From Anisakis pegreffii (Eukaryota > Nematoda > Chromadorea > Rhabditida > Anisakidae), in contig JAPYMA010002875.1 of NCBI GenBank assembly GCA_035041965.1, positions 124,001 through 188,000 of the forward strand: a DNA stretch of 64,000 bases, given 5' to 3'. The translations under genes were made by a program, and so were the position numbers. A model generated the notes under the pieces. That model was not told the DNA's origin, ran no database searches, and saw nothing but the letters and a program-made list of their open reading frames with translations. Each line of letters opens with the position of its first letter. Position 1 is the first letter of the stretch. Shown one piece after another: positions 1 through 12,486 of this stretch.

Positions 1-245
1 GTCTTTATTTGATAGTGTTCTCTTTGTAGAATTAAATTAACGTAAAAACAATACTCATTGCATAATTAAGTAAATTCCTGTGGTAGAATTCGTTTCACAG
101 TTTACATTTATTTGTTACTTTTTTGAGTTGTTCTCTTCCTTAGTTTAAAACTGTTTTATAGTGGTTGGTAGACAAATGATTTCGATGAAATTCTATTCGG
201 AAAATATATTTGTTGCTGTTTGCTTATGCTGTATGCATACTTTAG

Positions 246-3200
246 GTGTTATCAGCGGTTGGTGATCATACGAGGTTAATTGAATATTCACAAAAACATG
301 AACTTGTTTTGAAGCATTTAGTTTTCGCATATTTCTATGTGAATGCTCTCTTTGAGAAGAAATATTTCGCCACAATTCTCAAACTTGAACTATCCAGTTT
401 GGTAAGTTCTCATTTTTTTATTATTTTGTTTTTTCAGAAAATTATTTCGTTTCGTTCTGAAGTATTGTTGAGTAATTATTGGTACAGAATTTCCTATGGA
501 TGAACATTCGCATCAGTTGAATGTGCATTTTTAATGTGCAAAAATTAGTATTTCAGAAAGGTTTTAATTTTCCAACAGAACCGGTGGTACCGTTTATGGC
601 GTATCTGTATAAAACGAAATCATTCCTTCCGAGTGAGGAAGAATCTCGAATTTTGGATAAAATGTCTTCTGATCTAAAGGTACTAATTGGAGGAATTTAG
701 TTTCTTTCAGTTATTTATTTAATTCATTGTTCTCTTGAACATTCGTTAATTGGTGATTGTGAATGAGGAATAAAGATCCTGAACGTGATAATAATCTTTC
801 AGTGATTACCCAACTTTTAATTTTAGTTGGAGGCAGCGTTGTTGATTTTGTTGGGGAAAACGTATTTGATGACACAAAATCGACAGTCAGCGCGTTTGTG
901 TTTACAAAGTGCTTTAAAGAAAGATTGTTGTGCTGTTGAGGCGATGGAAATTATTCACAAATACGACTTGTTACCAAAACGGAATTTTGATGAAATTATC
1001 GATAGGTGCGTTCCGTTTTAATTTCATCGACATGTTCACAAATATACTCCGCAGTCAGTTGATCTTTTGAATAGTAATCAGTCATTAATTTATGTAACTG
1101 TTTGTTCGAAAGAAAGAAGTTAATGAATGACATCGTATTATTATTGCAGGTTTCCATATGGGGAATGTGGTATTCCGAATGCATTGGTGCACTTCCCCAT
1201 TATGGACGGTCGAAAGGAGATAAAAAATGTGAGTTTATTCCTTTTTTCAATCAACCTTTACGTTGTTCCGTTTTCGTGGGCCATTCTCCTTTGTCATCTA
1301 TTTTCATGGTTGATTGAATAAAGGATGCATATTTAAGCAATTAGAAACTTCCGATCATCCAACCCTCAAAGCACTCAACGATGATTTGTACGTACGAACT
1401 GCGAAAGCTATACATTTATATCGGACCGGCGATGTTCGTCAAGCGAATAAAATTACCACTCAAATATTGGAAGACGCTGGAATGTTTCAGGTAGATTCTT
1501 CATTTAACTTCTTTGTTGTATGTAATTCATTATGATGATATGCAGCAATCAGCCACTCAATATGATTGGTTTTGTGTTTTAAACTTCAGACTGTTAATGA
1601 AATATAGATTCTCTTATTGCAGCAATCCGTGTTTCTCCTTTATGTTCATACATACAGCTTTTTTAAACTATTTGTACTCTTCTTGATTCAAGTAACGCAT
1701 TTTAAATCTAACATAAATAATTGAATCATTGAAGGTGATTGTTTTTTCTTCTTCTTTGCTAATGGGAATGCATCTATCTGATATAAAATGATACGAAATT
1801 AAGGATTGCATATTAGTTCATGTGGCAACATTGGTACATTTACGAAAAAGTGATGAATTATTCATGTTATCGCATAAATTAGTCGATAACCAGCCGGATC
1901 ATGAATTCACTTGGTATGCTGTTGGATGTTATTATTATGTGATTGGACAGTTCGGTGCTGCTAAAAATTTTCTCAGTATGTTTTTCATTCTATGCTATAA
2001 ACTTTTGCTTTAGTTTCAGACCTCCAGCTAATATTGTAAGGATATCATTTGTCATTTTCGTGCTCCTTTTCGATAATTGTCCCGAATTTTTTAATCACTG
2101 AGATGTTACACTCCAGATGCATACAAAAAGAAGGTAGTAGGTAGTATTTATTGGTGATTCTTCCTACCTTGATTGAGATACATTGAGTTTTGCGAATAGT
2201 TTTGTGCAATAACTTAGTAACCTTGTAAAGTCAAGTGCATTTTGGCGATTTTTTGTGAATATTTTGCACTTTTTAGTGTAGTGTTTATAATTTTCAATAT
2301 GATTACCATTTATCGATAGTGATCTCTTTTTAAATAGAAAATGTGAGATGTAATAAAAGCAAGTATGTGATGGAGATGTCAAATTTAAGATAAATGTATA
2401 ACAATGAATTCATCATTTGGTGAAGGTTGGCTTGCATTCGGGCATGTCTTGTCGGCTGAGTCTGAGCACGAACAAGCTATGAACTGCTATCTCAGGGTGT
2501 GTTCATTCTTACGTTTTGTTTTTACATTGATATTTCGGTGTGAGTTCATTTCAGGAGTCTGCTCTTTTCTCAGCAGATGACAGTATGATCGTGTATTACG
2601 CAAGAAATGAGTTAATTAGGCTTCACCTTTTTATTGTTCAAAATTGAATCGTTATCTCTTTAATGACGTTATTCCTTTGATGTCATCTTCTCCTACATTT
2701 GCTTGAAATGTTTGTAATTACATTCCATGGATTCAAAATGCTAAATGTCTTTTGAAAATAAAATACTTAAAACTGTTCTTGAAGACTAAATGAGATTTAT
2801 CCATGATTAATTGTTTTTTGAAAATTAAACCAGGATTCCCGATGATATCCTCGCGTTTACTCGATTATATTTCAGGCATCGCGAGTGCTTGAAGGTAGTT
2901 TCGAGCCGTTGATGTACATCGGATTACAGTATTCATATGCAAATAATACGAAATTGGCGTTGGATTTTTTGAATGATGCAGCCATAAGTTCGGGTGAAAA
3001 TGCACTTGTTCTTCATGAGCAGGGATGCATTCATTACATGATGAAACAGTGGGAAAGTTAGTGATCTCTTCAGCATTCATCTTTGAGTCAGTGAACGAAT
3101 ATGCAAACTTTGTTCTGATTTACAATGCTGTTGCAAACAAGCAAACGACTCGAGCAATTTTCCGCATGGAGTTGAAAAATCAGCTGAGTGAGAATATTTG

Positions 3201-5606
3201 AACAAAGTTCAATGAATTGTGTTGATAAAGTGTGCTTATCATTGCTACGAAGTGATGAAAATTCATAGTAATGATACGCAAACTCAACAAAAAATATTGC
3301 TCACTGTGGATATCAACAAGCATAGTGGATTGAAAATATAGCAGGTGATTTTAAAAGAACTATTCTTTTTTCCGTTGAAGGTGCTGAAGAACACTTCACA
3401 AGAGCATTGAAGTTGGCCTATGGTCTAACGGATGCTGATGAAGTATGCGACATTATGGAGTTACTTTGGAAACCAATCAGTCAATTTTGGGAGCCATTAC
3501 TCAACAATTTAGGGCATACGAAACGAAAACTTGGAAAATATTTGGACGCTGTTAAGTTTCATCAGTTAGTTTTTACTTCTAATTCAAAATATTTGTTCGA
3601 GTTATAAGTAGTTAATAGTTAATTGGATATAATAACAAAATAGTCATATAGTATGTGCAGATTTGTTGAGTGGATATAAGCAAATTTTTAAGGTAATGTT
3701 TCAACATTTTTCGTTAAAGAAAAGTGCGATGATGCAGTTGCAGAAAATTTAATCAGTTCTTTGGTCATGAAAACAGACTTTGAGATGTGATTCATTGAGT
3801 AATTACAACTTATTGCCATAGTATAACATCCATAGAAAACCAATTTTTTAATTCATTATTTCTATGTTTGCCATCCTTTGAGGAAAGCAATAGTATTACG
3901 TCCGCAGAAAGCAAGTACAATTGGAGCTATGGCCGTGGCGTTTGCATCAGCGGGTCGGGTCGACGAAGCAGCGATTCAATTCCATAATGCGCTCTCTCTT
4001 TCACCTCACGATCAGGTTTGGGTTTGCCTTTCTAAATTGATACCTTCAACTCCATTTCGACTACTTTCGTTGAAAAAATGTGCGGAGTGTAATTTCGCTT
4101 CGAATTCTATCGTAAATCACTGGAATGTTTTTAAATAAGATTGGTATTTGTGCATTGGATAAATTTGATCGAACAATGAAGCATCGAGAAAGATTCATTA
4201 TCTGAAAAGTCTATTCCAATGTCATCACACTACTCGTCTGAAAAGCATGCTCGTCGAAATGCAAGTTGAACAAACGAAAGTAAAGCAGAGTTGCTCGAGT
4301 CATAATGATGCGCAATGAGCGCCTTCCTTTTATGAGCTTTCTGTGGATTACGTAAAACATACGTGTCGACTTGAGAAGGTTATCACTCCTCGTTTAGATC
4401 TCCTCTAATCTACAGTCTTTTCGGACTTGTCTTTTTCTCAGTGTCGTCACCGAAGTGTGATTTATTAAAAATATGTTCGTCTTTGAGGTTTTGATGCATG
4501 GACTGGAGAAATTAATGGAGTGTTTTGAAGCGAATGCATGTCTTAGCTCAATACAGTTAACTGAAAGTTCGATCAGTAAGCCTGTAAGTTGTTTGCGTTC
4601 TTTGAAAACATTCATGAACTGTTGAATTTGCGGCATCTGTTAATGGGGAATTAAGAAGAGGAGTATAATTCCATTCTTGATTTGACAACCGCAGTGAGTT
4701 GTCAGTCAATTCGTAACTTATTTTAAAAAATGGCCGATGATTTGTACTGGTAACGAAAACAAAGAGCTTTTACCTCTATGCGATGAGATACTAATCGTAC
4801 TCCTGATGAGAATTATTTGCATCAGCCGAGTTCCAATTCATTATTTAATATTCAGATATCGGATATGCACAAGATGCCGCAACTGAGCGCAGATGATCTG
4901 TCAGCCAAAGGTGATGAAGTTGAAGTGCAACAAAAGGCGTTAGAGACGCTGAGACGATATAAAACTCGGAGGCGTCATAATATCCCTACATTAAGGTCAG
5001 TAAATTTATTTTGCTGGATTCATTATTTTTTCGTCATATTCGAACGTTCCGATGGTTTCTCCGTCCGCAACTCTTTCAATAAACTCCCTCAGTGAATGCG
5101 CATTAGTTGAATTAGTTCGTAAAAACTTCAACTGTTGTATTGTATGTTACCAGCGCGGTGCTCCAGCTTAACATTTAGTCGCATATTTTAATTTTATGAG
5201 AGTATTGTTCAACATTTTTTGCGATATCTTATTTGTAGAATTTCTTAGTTGCATTGTTTTATTCAGTTATCCGTCTTATTTGCAGAATAACGTTCGGATT
5301 AGTTTTATGAGAATGTAGCAATACAGCGTACGAAACGTTATTAATGAGCACCAGCAGTGCATCGCACAATCAATCATAAGTTAATTAAGAAATGCGCTGT
5401 GTTTCATATTTGCTCGTAATCGCTTTATCTCTTGTAATTCTATGTATGTATGTCTACATTTTCATCTTTTCACAATTATTAAGTCGTCAAATAATATTTG
5501 TTATAGATCTCGAAACGCCCACTCAAATCGTCAACAGACAACTATTATCGAAGGTACTGTAACAGAGATGAATGATGATGCAGATATTGAAATGACTGCC
5601 AACTGA
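246..5606 (+). CDS. CDC16: CDC16/APC6, anaphase-promoting complex TPR subunit (5' partial)
   Basis: Scaffold TPR subunit of the APC/C ubiquitin ligase, which acts in mitosis (emb-27 in C. elegans). Exons read: 246-401, 557-679, 827-1005, 1150-1228, 1338-1490, 1804-1975, 2117-2140 (tentative), 2426-2496, 2876-3056, 3381-3564, 3883-4015, 4488-4583, 4856-4995, 5507-5606. All junctions keep phase and give about 596 residues, against roughly 620 in human, so only the N-terminus and first exon(s) lie outside the window. Diagnostic family blocks are [20 protein letters not shown] followed by [55 protein letters not shown], and [18 protein letters not shown] followed by [14 protein letters not shown]. 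The last exon encodes a basic RRYKTRRRH stretch and the acidic tail typical of CDC16, then TGA. The identification is from recalled family motifs, and the strongest blocks are unmistakable. The 24-nt microexon is the least certain part. Confidence 0.93.
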
Positions 5607-8598
5607 TTCATTTTATTAATGCTCTGCTTACGATTAATTGATTTTTTTTTCATTTTGCTCAGATTTCGGTCACTTTCAGTGACGTGTGTGTCTATTTTAG
5701 CGAGTTTATGAAATTTTTTGAAGAAATTTTCTCATGATGAATTCACTAAAAATTTCATTCTTTATCGAATTATGTCTCGCCCAGTCATTTGATATTTTAA
5801 TTTCATCATTTGATATTCAGTTCTATTCATTGCATTCGAATGAGAAGGTTGTCGTTTTTGCGGGACACGCCTGAATTGTTTGCTTTACATGCGATAATAG
5901 TTGCTACATTAGGAATGCAATGATGAACCGTATTCATTCTTTTGTTGTCTGCTCGATATCTCTGAGGTTCTCTTTCTCCAACTAACTCGAATGTTGAAAG
6001 TTATTTTGTACCGAATGTAATTTCGAATAATTTGTAATATTAACATTTAAATGTACAGAAATATTTCTGTAATTTTTTCAATTCGCGTTTATTATTTTGC
6101 TCAGATTCTGAGGAATCGGATGGTCTGACTATTGATGTCTCGGAGTGTGTTCATGATTTGTTTTGTGGAATGATACTGTGGCACATAGTTTCTTAACAAT
6201 TATCAGTAGCTGTCAATTACATCTCACACCGGGATGTTTCAGAGATGATTCCTAGGAATTTGCGCTCTAGAAATGCGGCAGCACTTGAAAGTTTATCGTG
6301 CTGCATCCATTTATTGCCTCGTACTCAAAATCAATAACGGGTCTGTCTTCACTATTATTATTATTATTACTTTATTATCGTCATCGCGATTGTCACTATG
6401 TACTGTTATTGTTTTCTCATAATTTTTTTGCTTTCAGCTGTTGCTGGTTTCTTTTATATAGTCGGTAATATTGTTATTATTGCTTGAATAAAGCCATAAC
6501 GGCATTGTGCAGGTTCTATCTCTTATAAATCAGCAAAGCTTATTTATTTGATTGGATTCATCTGAGTAAGAGTGAAGGTCTAATTGAATCAGATTTCATG
6601 TCACTCTTGATGATATATGTGTAGAATAAATGATTAGATACAAGCTCGATCGCAGCCTGGCTCAGGCTCGGTAACGTCGACGACATTAGTACGTCACTCT
6701 GTATCGAACGAAACTCCCTCGCGAACACGAAAGTTTTGCTCGAAACCAAATTGTGTACCGATGTATTTGATAAATGCAGATTATGAAACAATCAAGTGTA
6801 ATTGTATGCTTGAGAGGTTGTAATGAAGAGAATCACATCTGAAAATGTGTGCGACGAGGAGAATGAATGCATCGTTAATGAACTACGACTACACATTACT
6901 ATTCATCTGGAAATCTTCAGAGAGTCTCAATAATTGTTTCGAATAATCGGGTAAAAATGGTCATTAAAATTGACAATCAGAGAAAACATTGTTCTGCTTG
7001 TCATTACACAAATATCATCATCATTACTATTCAAGTGTTTAGACCTGTGCAATAAAAGCTTGACTGACGTGAGCCTGTGAAGAAACGACATGTTTAAAGC
7101 GTGCAAAACACATTAGTATGAATAATGAACACTGAAGGCAGTTATTGTCTATACAAAATATCTTGTGATAGTATGGATAAAATATTTTGGCGGTAGGCGA
7201 CACCTCTGAGTATTGCATTTGGATTTGAGATACTAGCAAAAACAAGGAAATGAAATGAACGCAAATTGATTGTTACAATTGCAAATGATCGTGAACGATA
7301 GCGAAATGACTAGATTATTGGATGAAATATCGAAAAAACAAATTGCTAATTACGCAAGAACATTAGTAAGCGTCCATAGACGGCTGTATGCTAGTGATTG
7401 TATCAAAATCTAATTTCGACACATTGTTTAGCGACGGGATAATGCATGTTGTCGCTCAAATCTTATTAATTCAATTAGCCATTTTATTACTTCAAATGAA
7501 TCATAGAAGGTTCTCGGAAATTAAATCTATTCGTTCTTGTTATGCACGGTCTGTTCAGCGATTTGTTCTATGCTGAGTCATTCTAATGCTTCGTTGATTG
7601 TTTCGTGATTATGATTGCTCACAATTTAAACACTTAAACACTCCTCTTTCATATTATAGCCACAAAACTCACTATAAGCACTCGACTATGATTAGGTGCG
7701 GGTGTTGTTACGGCTGTTACTAGGATTATTAGCTGTACACTGTTGACCGCACAGCACACAATATGTGTTAACTACGGAATATCGTAAACTGTTATTTCAT
7801 ACATCGCTTGATGGTCCGCCTCCTTCTTCACATGGTTTTGCCGTTAGTATTCTGAGCTCAGTGCGGATGCCGCTGTTTTCTGCTTTGATACCTAGCGAGC
7901 ATGTAACTTGTTTCGTTCTTTCGTGCAATAGTCATTTGATTCATTCTCACGTTACCCTGAAGAATTTCCGAAACTTCAAAAAAAATTCATGCGAGTAACT
8001 CGTATGATACCAAATCACTGATACATATTTATTTATTCATTACTTCATTAATCACTTTATTCTCGTGTTTCATTATTTGTTTTTGTGCTTCCTTTTATTT
8101 TTTGCCTTGGATAGCATTTCATCACTAAATTGTGGTACATTCGCAATGGGGTAGTTACACACATGTAAGTATATCAGTTATGAGTACTTCGATGACGATC
8201 ATCTTGTTAGGTTTCCCTTAATTAATTAACACTAATGATAGACAACATGCAATTTGATTGTGCTCAACTGAAAATGTTATGCTTAAGTGGCAAATGCCTT
8301 CCCTCTTCGTTCATTACGATGACGTCTTTAGAAGTTTTTTCAATGCTTTTCTTCTATTCTGGACGTTTCGTGACTGAACAGGTAGATAAGTGCATTGTGA
8401 ATAGTGTTCTGAGTAGATGCTTTTATCAATTATTATTTTACATTTCTTGTGGTTATCAGTTCAATCCTTTCAAAAACTCATTCTCAATTCTTACCGACGT
8501 TTTACACGAATCGTTGGAAGTGAAACTTGATCTGAGTCTCATTCTTATTACTGAATTTCAGAGAGTTCTGCTTCAGTAAGCAAAATAAACTCTTTTTC

Positions 8599-8928
8599 GT
8601 GGTTCAAAAAACGAGGATATTCGTTTTGTTCTTGAATATTGCACTTTCTCTGAGTACATACATACTAGATTCTTTCACACAGACAAAAGCCCATCAAAAC
8701 TGCGATAATGAAGAAAGCATTAAAATGAATTGGAAGACAACCAACGATGTTTCTGCTATAATGCAAAACTGCAATAAATTTACGTCTCTTCTCAATTGCG
8801 ATAAATATCACATTGAATTATTACATTTGACGCATAAAACCATTAGATTCTTGCATAAAGTAAATGCCGCCATTTGCGAGTTTTTTCACGGACTATTTCG
8901 AAGATGGGTTTCTTTTTCATTCCACTAA
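8599..8928 (+). CDS. Uncertain ORF with signal-like N-terminus
   Basis: An open frame of 109 codons that begins at GTG, with no upstream ATG in frame. Its first 25 residues are hydrophobic (IFVLFLNIALSLSTYILDSF), followed by a hydrophilic stretch with four scattered cysteines. It resembles a small secreted protein or a signal-bearing first exon, but no family is recognised and there is no proper start. A neighbouring plus-strand ORF at 8235-8579 (114 codons) is also open and unrecognised. In a different frame, an ATG at 8904 opens a short hydrophobic peptide (MGFFFIPLI) that runs straight into a perfect GTAAGT donor at 8931. That could be a first exon of the downstream GPCR. All of this is inference from composition. 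Confidence 0.15.
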   Translation: MVQKTRIFVLFLNIALSLSTYILDSFTQTKAHQNCDNEESIKMNWKTTNDVSAIMQNCNKFTSLLNCDKYHIELLHLTHKTIRFLHKVNAAICEFFHGLFRRWVSFSFH

Positions 8929-10290
8929 TTGTAAGTATGCTTTACAACAGCCATTTGTCACAGTATTTAACGCTTTTCAATGTGTTTATATTTCCAAAAT
9001 CTGTCAGTTTCAGAGAATTGTTTTTTATCGCTTACAAAGCAGCGCACTTTTCTGCTTAAAAGACATCCATCCTCTTGCAGTAGATTATCTTGTCATCCCT
9101 TCTTCCCTCTCATCCACATTTCATTAATTTTTATTGTTTACAGTCAGTCTGACACATATTTAAATGCACATTCATTTCTTTATTTATTCTTGAATATGCG
9201 AGATTGTTTTCATCAACTGATCCATCATTATGACCCAAACGAAGCTTTTGCTCACCAACGAGATTTGAGCCCGCAACCCTTCCTTACTTCATGTAACGGA
9301 TGAATTTTATCTGAATGGTGAATCTATTGATTGAATCTGAACCAAATAATGAATTGTCTGATTAAGAGCTGAGTATTGATAATATCGAAGATAACTTCTG
9401 AATCACGTTGATCGTGCATATTATTCGAAACTGCGCACACGACTGCATGAGGAGATTTATTCATTTTCAAAGGATTATAATTGACTGCAATAATTAGAAG
9501 TGTGTCGTTAAAATCAAGCAAGATCAACAATCATTACGCAATCTCGTGAAATGAATACATGTCGATTAGCTGGGCAAACTGTACCCAGAGCCGTATTCCG
9601 CTCATTGGCATGCGCACAGTGCTTATTCTATATTTATTTTGTATCACCACCATATTCGAATGATTATTCGTTCTCATTTTGTGATTCCGGTTTGCTGATT
9701 TGTGATTCTGCGGATAGTTCGCATCCATGTGATTGCTCACAATACTCAAAAATATTCAACATTGAAGAATTTTCAATCAACAGGTTCATTTTATTTGAAT
9801 TTCGTCACATTGCAATCATAATTAATAATAGCCGGAACAAATCTTATAGCATTAATTTAAAAAAAACAACAGCAATAATGATTACAGCAGTGATGAAAGG
9901 CAATAAGCTTTCTTCTTCAACGTGATAATTTAAAATGTCGATCATGATGAGCCACAATGAGCTGTCGTTATTTTTTATTTTGTTGAATTGTGATACTTCT
10001 GTATTCGCATTCCAATAGAGCAATAAATTGGATTAAATGCATTATGAGATCGAAGTTCTTGCTTCGAATTTGATACGAAAACATCTTCGTGATTGTTGCG
10101 TGATAGAAGTTTTGATGATTGTCTTGTAATTGTATTTACATACGAGCAAATACAAACGTGCACATACATAAGTACATCCGGTGTTATTAGTGCATAAGTA
10201 AGCAGAATACTGAATGAGGATAAATTTGCTATTAATATTTACGAATATCTTGAGTTAATGATGAGAAGGAGTATATCAACATAGCGCTGT

Positions 10291-10360
10291 GACATTAGTT
10301 TTACATTCTGAAACTTAATAATGAGACATTAATTTTACATTCTAATAGTCTTAATAATGA
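10291..10360. repeat. Two-copy tandem duplication, about 35-bp unit
   Basis: Two adjacent copies of a unit starting GACATTA and ending CTTAATAATGA lie at 10291-10324 and 10325-10360, with a few substitutions and a 2-bp length difference. It lies in non-coding DNA and no function is apparent. Confidence 0.7.
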
Positions 10361-12486
10361 GCTGAGTGCATACAGCGAGTTTATTACAATGATAAAGCAT
10401 TACATGCTTTATATTAGCTGCACACTATTTTTTTTCTGTTTGACCGATGTTCATTGGAAATAGAGCAATATTAGTGTTAATTCAGAGAGCGTCAATAAAT
10501 AGCAGATGATATTTGAATGAGATTGACTGAGTGTCGACGAAGGTGATGCAGTATTTCTCACGTTTGCTGGCCTGGCAGGCCGTTACCCCATCCCCCTCTA
10601 TTCTTCCTGTTCCACTACAAGAATTTACTATTTCTGCGCATAACAGGAGCAAATCAAAAACTGGTCGGAAAATCCTCAGTGGCGTGGAGAAAATTAATTT
10701 TTTGGAATGAAACAAGTATTCACAGAACTTTATTTATCAGCTGTGGGAAGAATATGAACGTCCGCAATTAATATCGAAAAGCAATTAAAAAAAAAACACT
10801 AGTCAGTAATGAAGAAATTTAAATTTATCAACAAGTTCATTTAGTGCGTAATTCCCTCCCCTCCATAAAAAACAATGGGAATAATGAATACTTGCGAATT
10901 GCGAAAAAAAAAACACATCAGTAAGACAAATTAGGTTTAATGTTTTGACTCATTCTATCAACATGCATTGCAAGTCGATGAAATTAATTATTTTATCTTA
11001 TTCTCATCTTTTTCTACTCTTATTCCAACTAATTTTCTCTGAAAAAGTTACGAATCACACGCGAAAATGAGATCTCTTCATCATTTGCACACAACACACA
11101 CTTGCCTGCAGCTAGTAGGGAAATTCCGTTCTCCCAATATTCGCTGATAATTCATCGAATCGGTGGGATGTTGAACAGTAAAGAGGACTGAATGAATAAA
11201 AGCAGCTTCAAACCGATGAAATGAAATGACAAGTTCAGGAATGTGTCCGTTCTTCCTCTAAGCTGCAATTATTCGCACTCCCCCCAAAGCATAGTGTCTG
11301 GCCATGATCCTCCTAGGCATTCGCGTGAGGTAGACTTCAAGTGAAAATTTCCGTATAAATAGCAATAAGGCGTAGTATTTTTAATGAATTATTAAAGCAA
11401 TAACGTTGCATTGCTTAATTTAACACTTTGATATATCACACAACATCCGATTCATTTCAATGAATATATGAACGAATAAATATGAAAATCATTGCAGTTC
11501 TATGCACCGTCAGTTAAACGAACTGAACGTCCTACCAAAACTACCTCAGCAATTTCAAATGATCACGAATCAGTGCTGTAACGCAGCATCGTACTGTTGT
11601 GATACTGTTCTCTCTCAGGATAATCCGAACCAAATTCAAGGTTAATATTACCACCGTCATTAGTGTTGCCGTCATTGCTGTTGCTGCTATCGTTATTGTT
11701 TTATTTTTCATTACGTCGTCGTCATGGATACCGATGATGGAAATCATACGAATTTCGGTTTTGTTCGATCGGGAATCGACCTAACAGTTTTAATATTCGG
11801 CCGGAATGCCACGATTTCGGGATCTCAAAAAGTGCATTCGGTCAGATTCTGATCGAACCCAAACTTAATTTGGTCACTAACTGACACCATTGTTGGTCAG
11901 TATTCACCTAAAAATTAGATTAAATTATCAACGATTCTTCATTGTTTATTATGAATTAATATCGACTGTTCATGAATAATGCTTGATGTTTAAGGATTCA
12001 CTAAAATTTTACAGTGTTCAGACTAAATTAACGTTTGCTGAATCTTTAATCCGTCTGAGACGATGACGTCAACACTAAAAATTGCATTACATAGTTCTTG
12101 CTGACTTTAGCAAATCCTTCATTGTTCACCTAATTAGCAAATGCTGCAATCCATGACCGTCTGAGGGTATTACCAAAACAACTTTGTGGAGTCCAGTGAA
12201 GTCAATGAAGTTTAGTCGTTGAGAGGAAAAGATGTGGTCGGTTTCGAACAAAAAACTGTGACTACGAAAATGCTCGACTGTTTCTGTCAAACAATTGAGA
12301 GAAAAGTGAATTGCAGGGAATGGGGTTGGTTGAAGTCTCAAACATAGGCTGTGCTTTGGCTAAAGTTTCGTTCAGGTTCAAGTCTTTCAACAGAAGAACT
12401 GCAGCGAACTGAATAGGAGCAATGCTAGCACGCTGGTTTTGGCTTGAGTTTCCCATGCTTCTCAGTGTAGATATCATTGATTAAAG

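Larger units (their letters stand above)
5607..12486. other. 6.9-kb interval without a firm gene
   Basis: AT-rich DNA between the CDC16 stop and the first recognisable GPCR exon. It must contain the CDC16 3' UTR, and probably the GPCR promoter and first exon(s), because the GPCR lacks its signal peptide and first ectodomain cysteine. Two adjacent plus-strand ORFs at 8235-8579 and 8599-8928 are the only long open stretches and are described separately. A short tandem duplication lies at 10291-10360. Nothing else is recognisable. Confidence 0.5.

Noticed and set aside
2564..2620. Possible CDC16 exon after a TTTCAG at about 2555
   Set aside because: Joining 2496 directly to 2876 gives the expected LRASRVLEG continuation in phase. 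Including this segment would break the conserved block.
11760..11880. Possible diverged copy of the CCGACC block
   Set aside because: Only short ATTCGGTC and GATCGAAC similarities; too weak to separate from chance.
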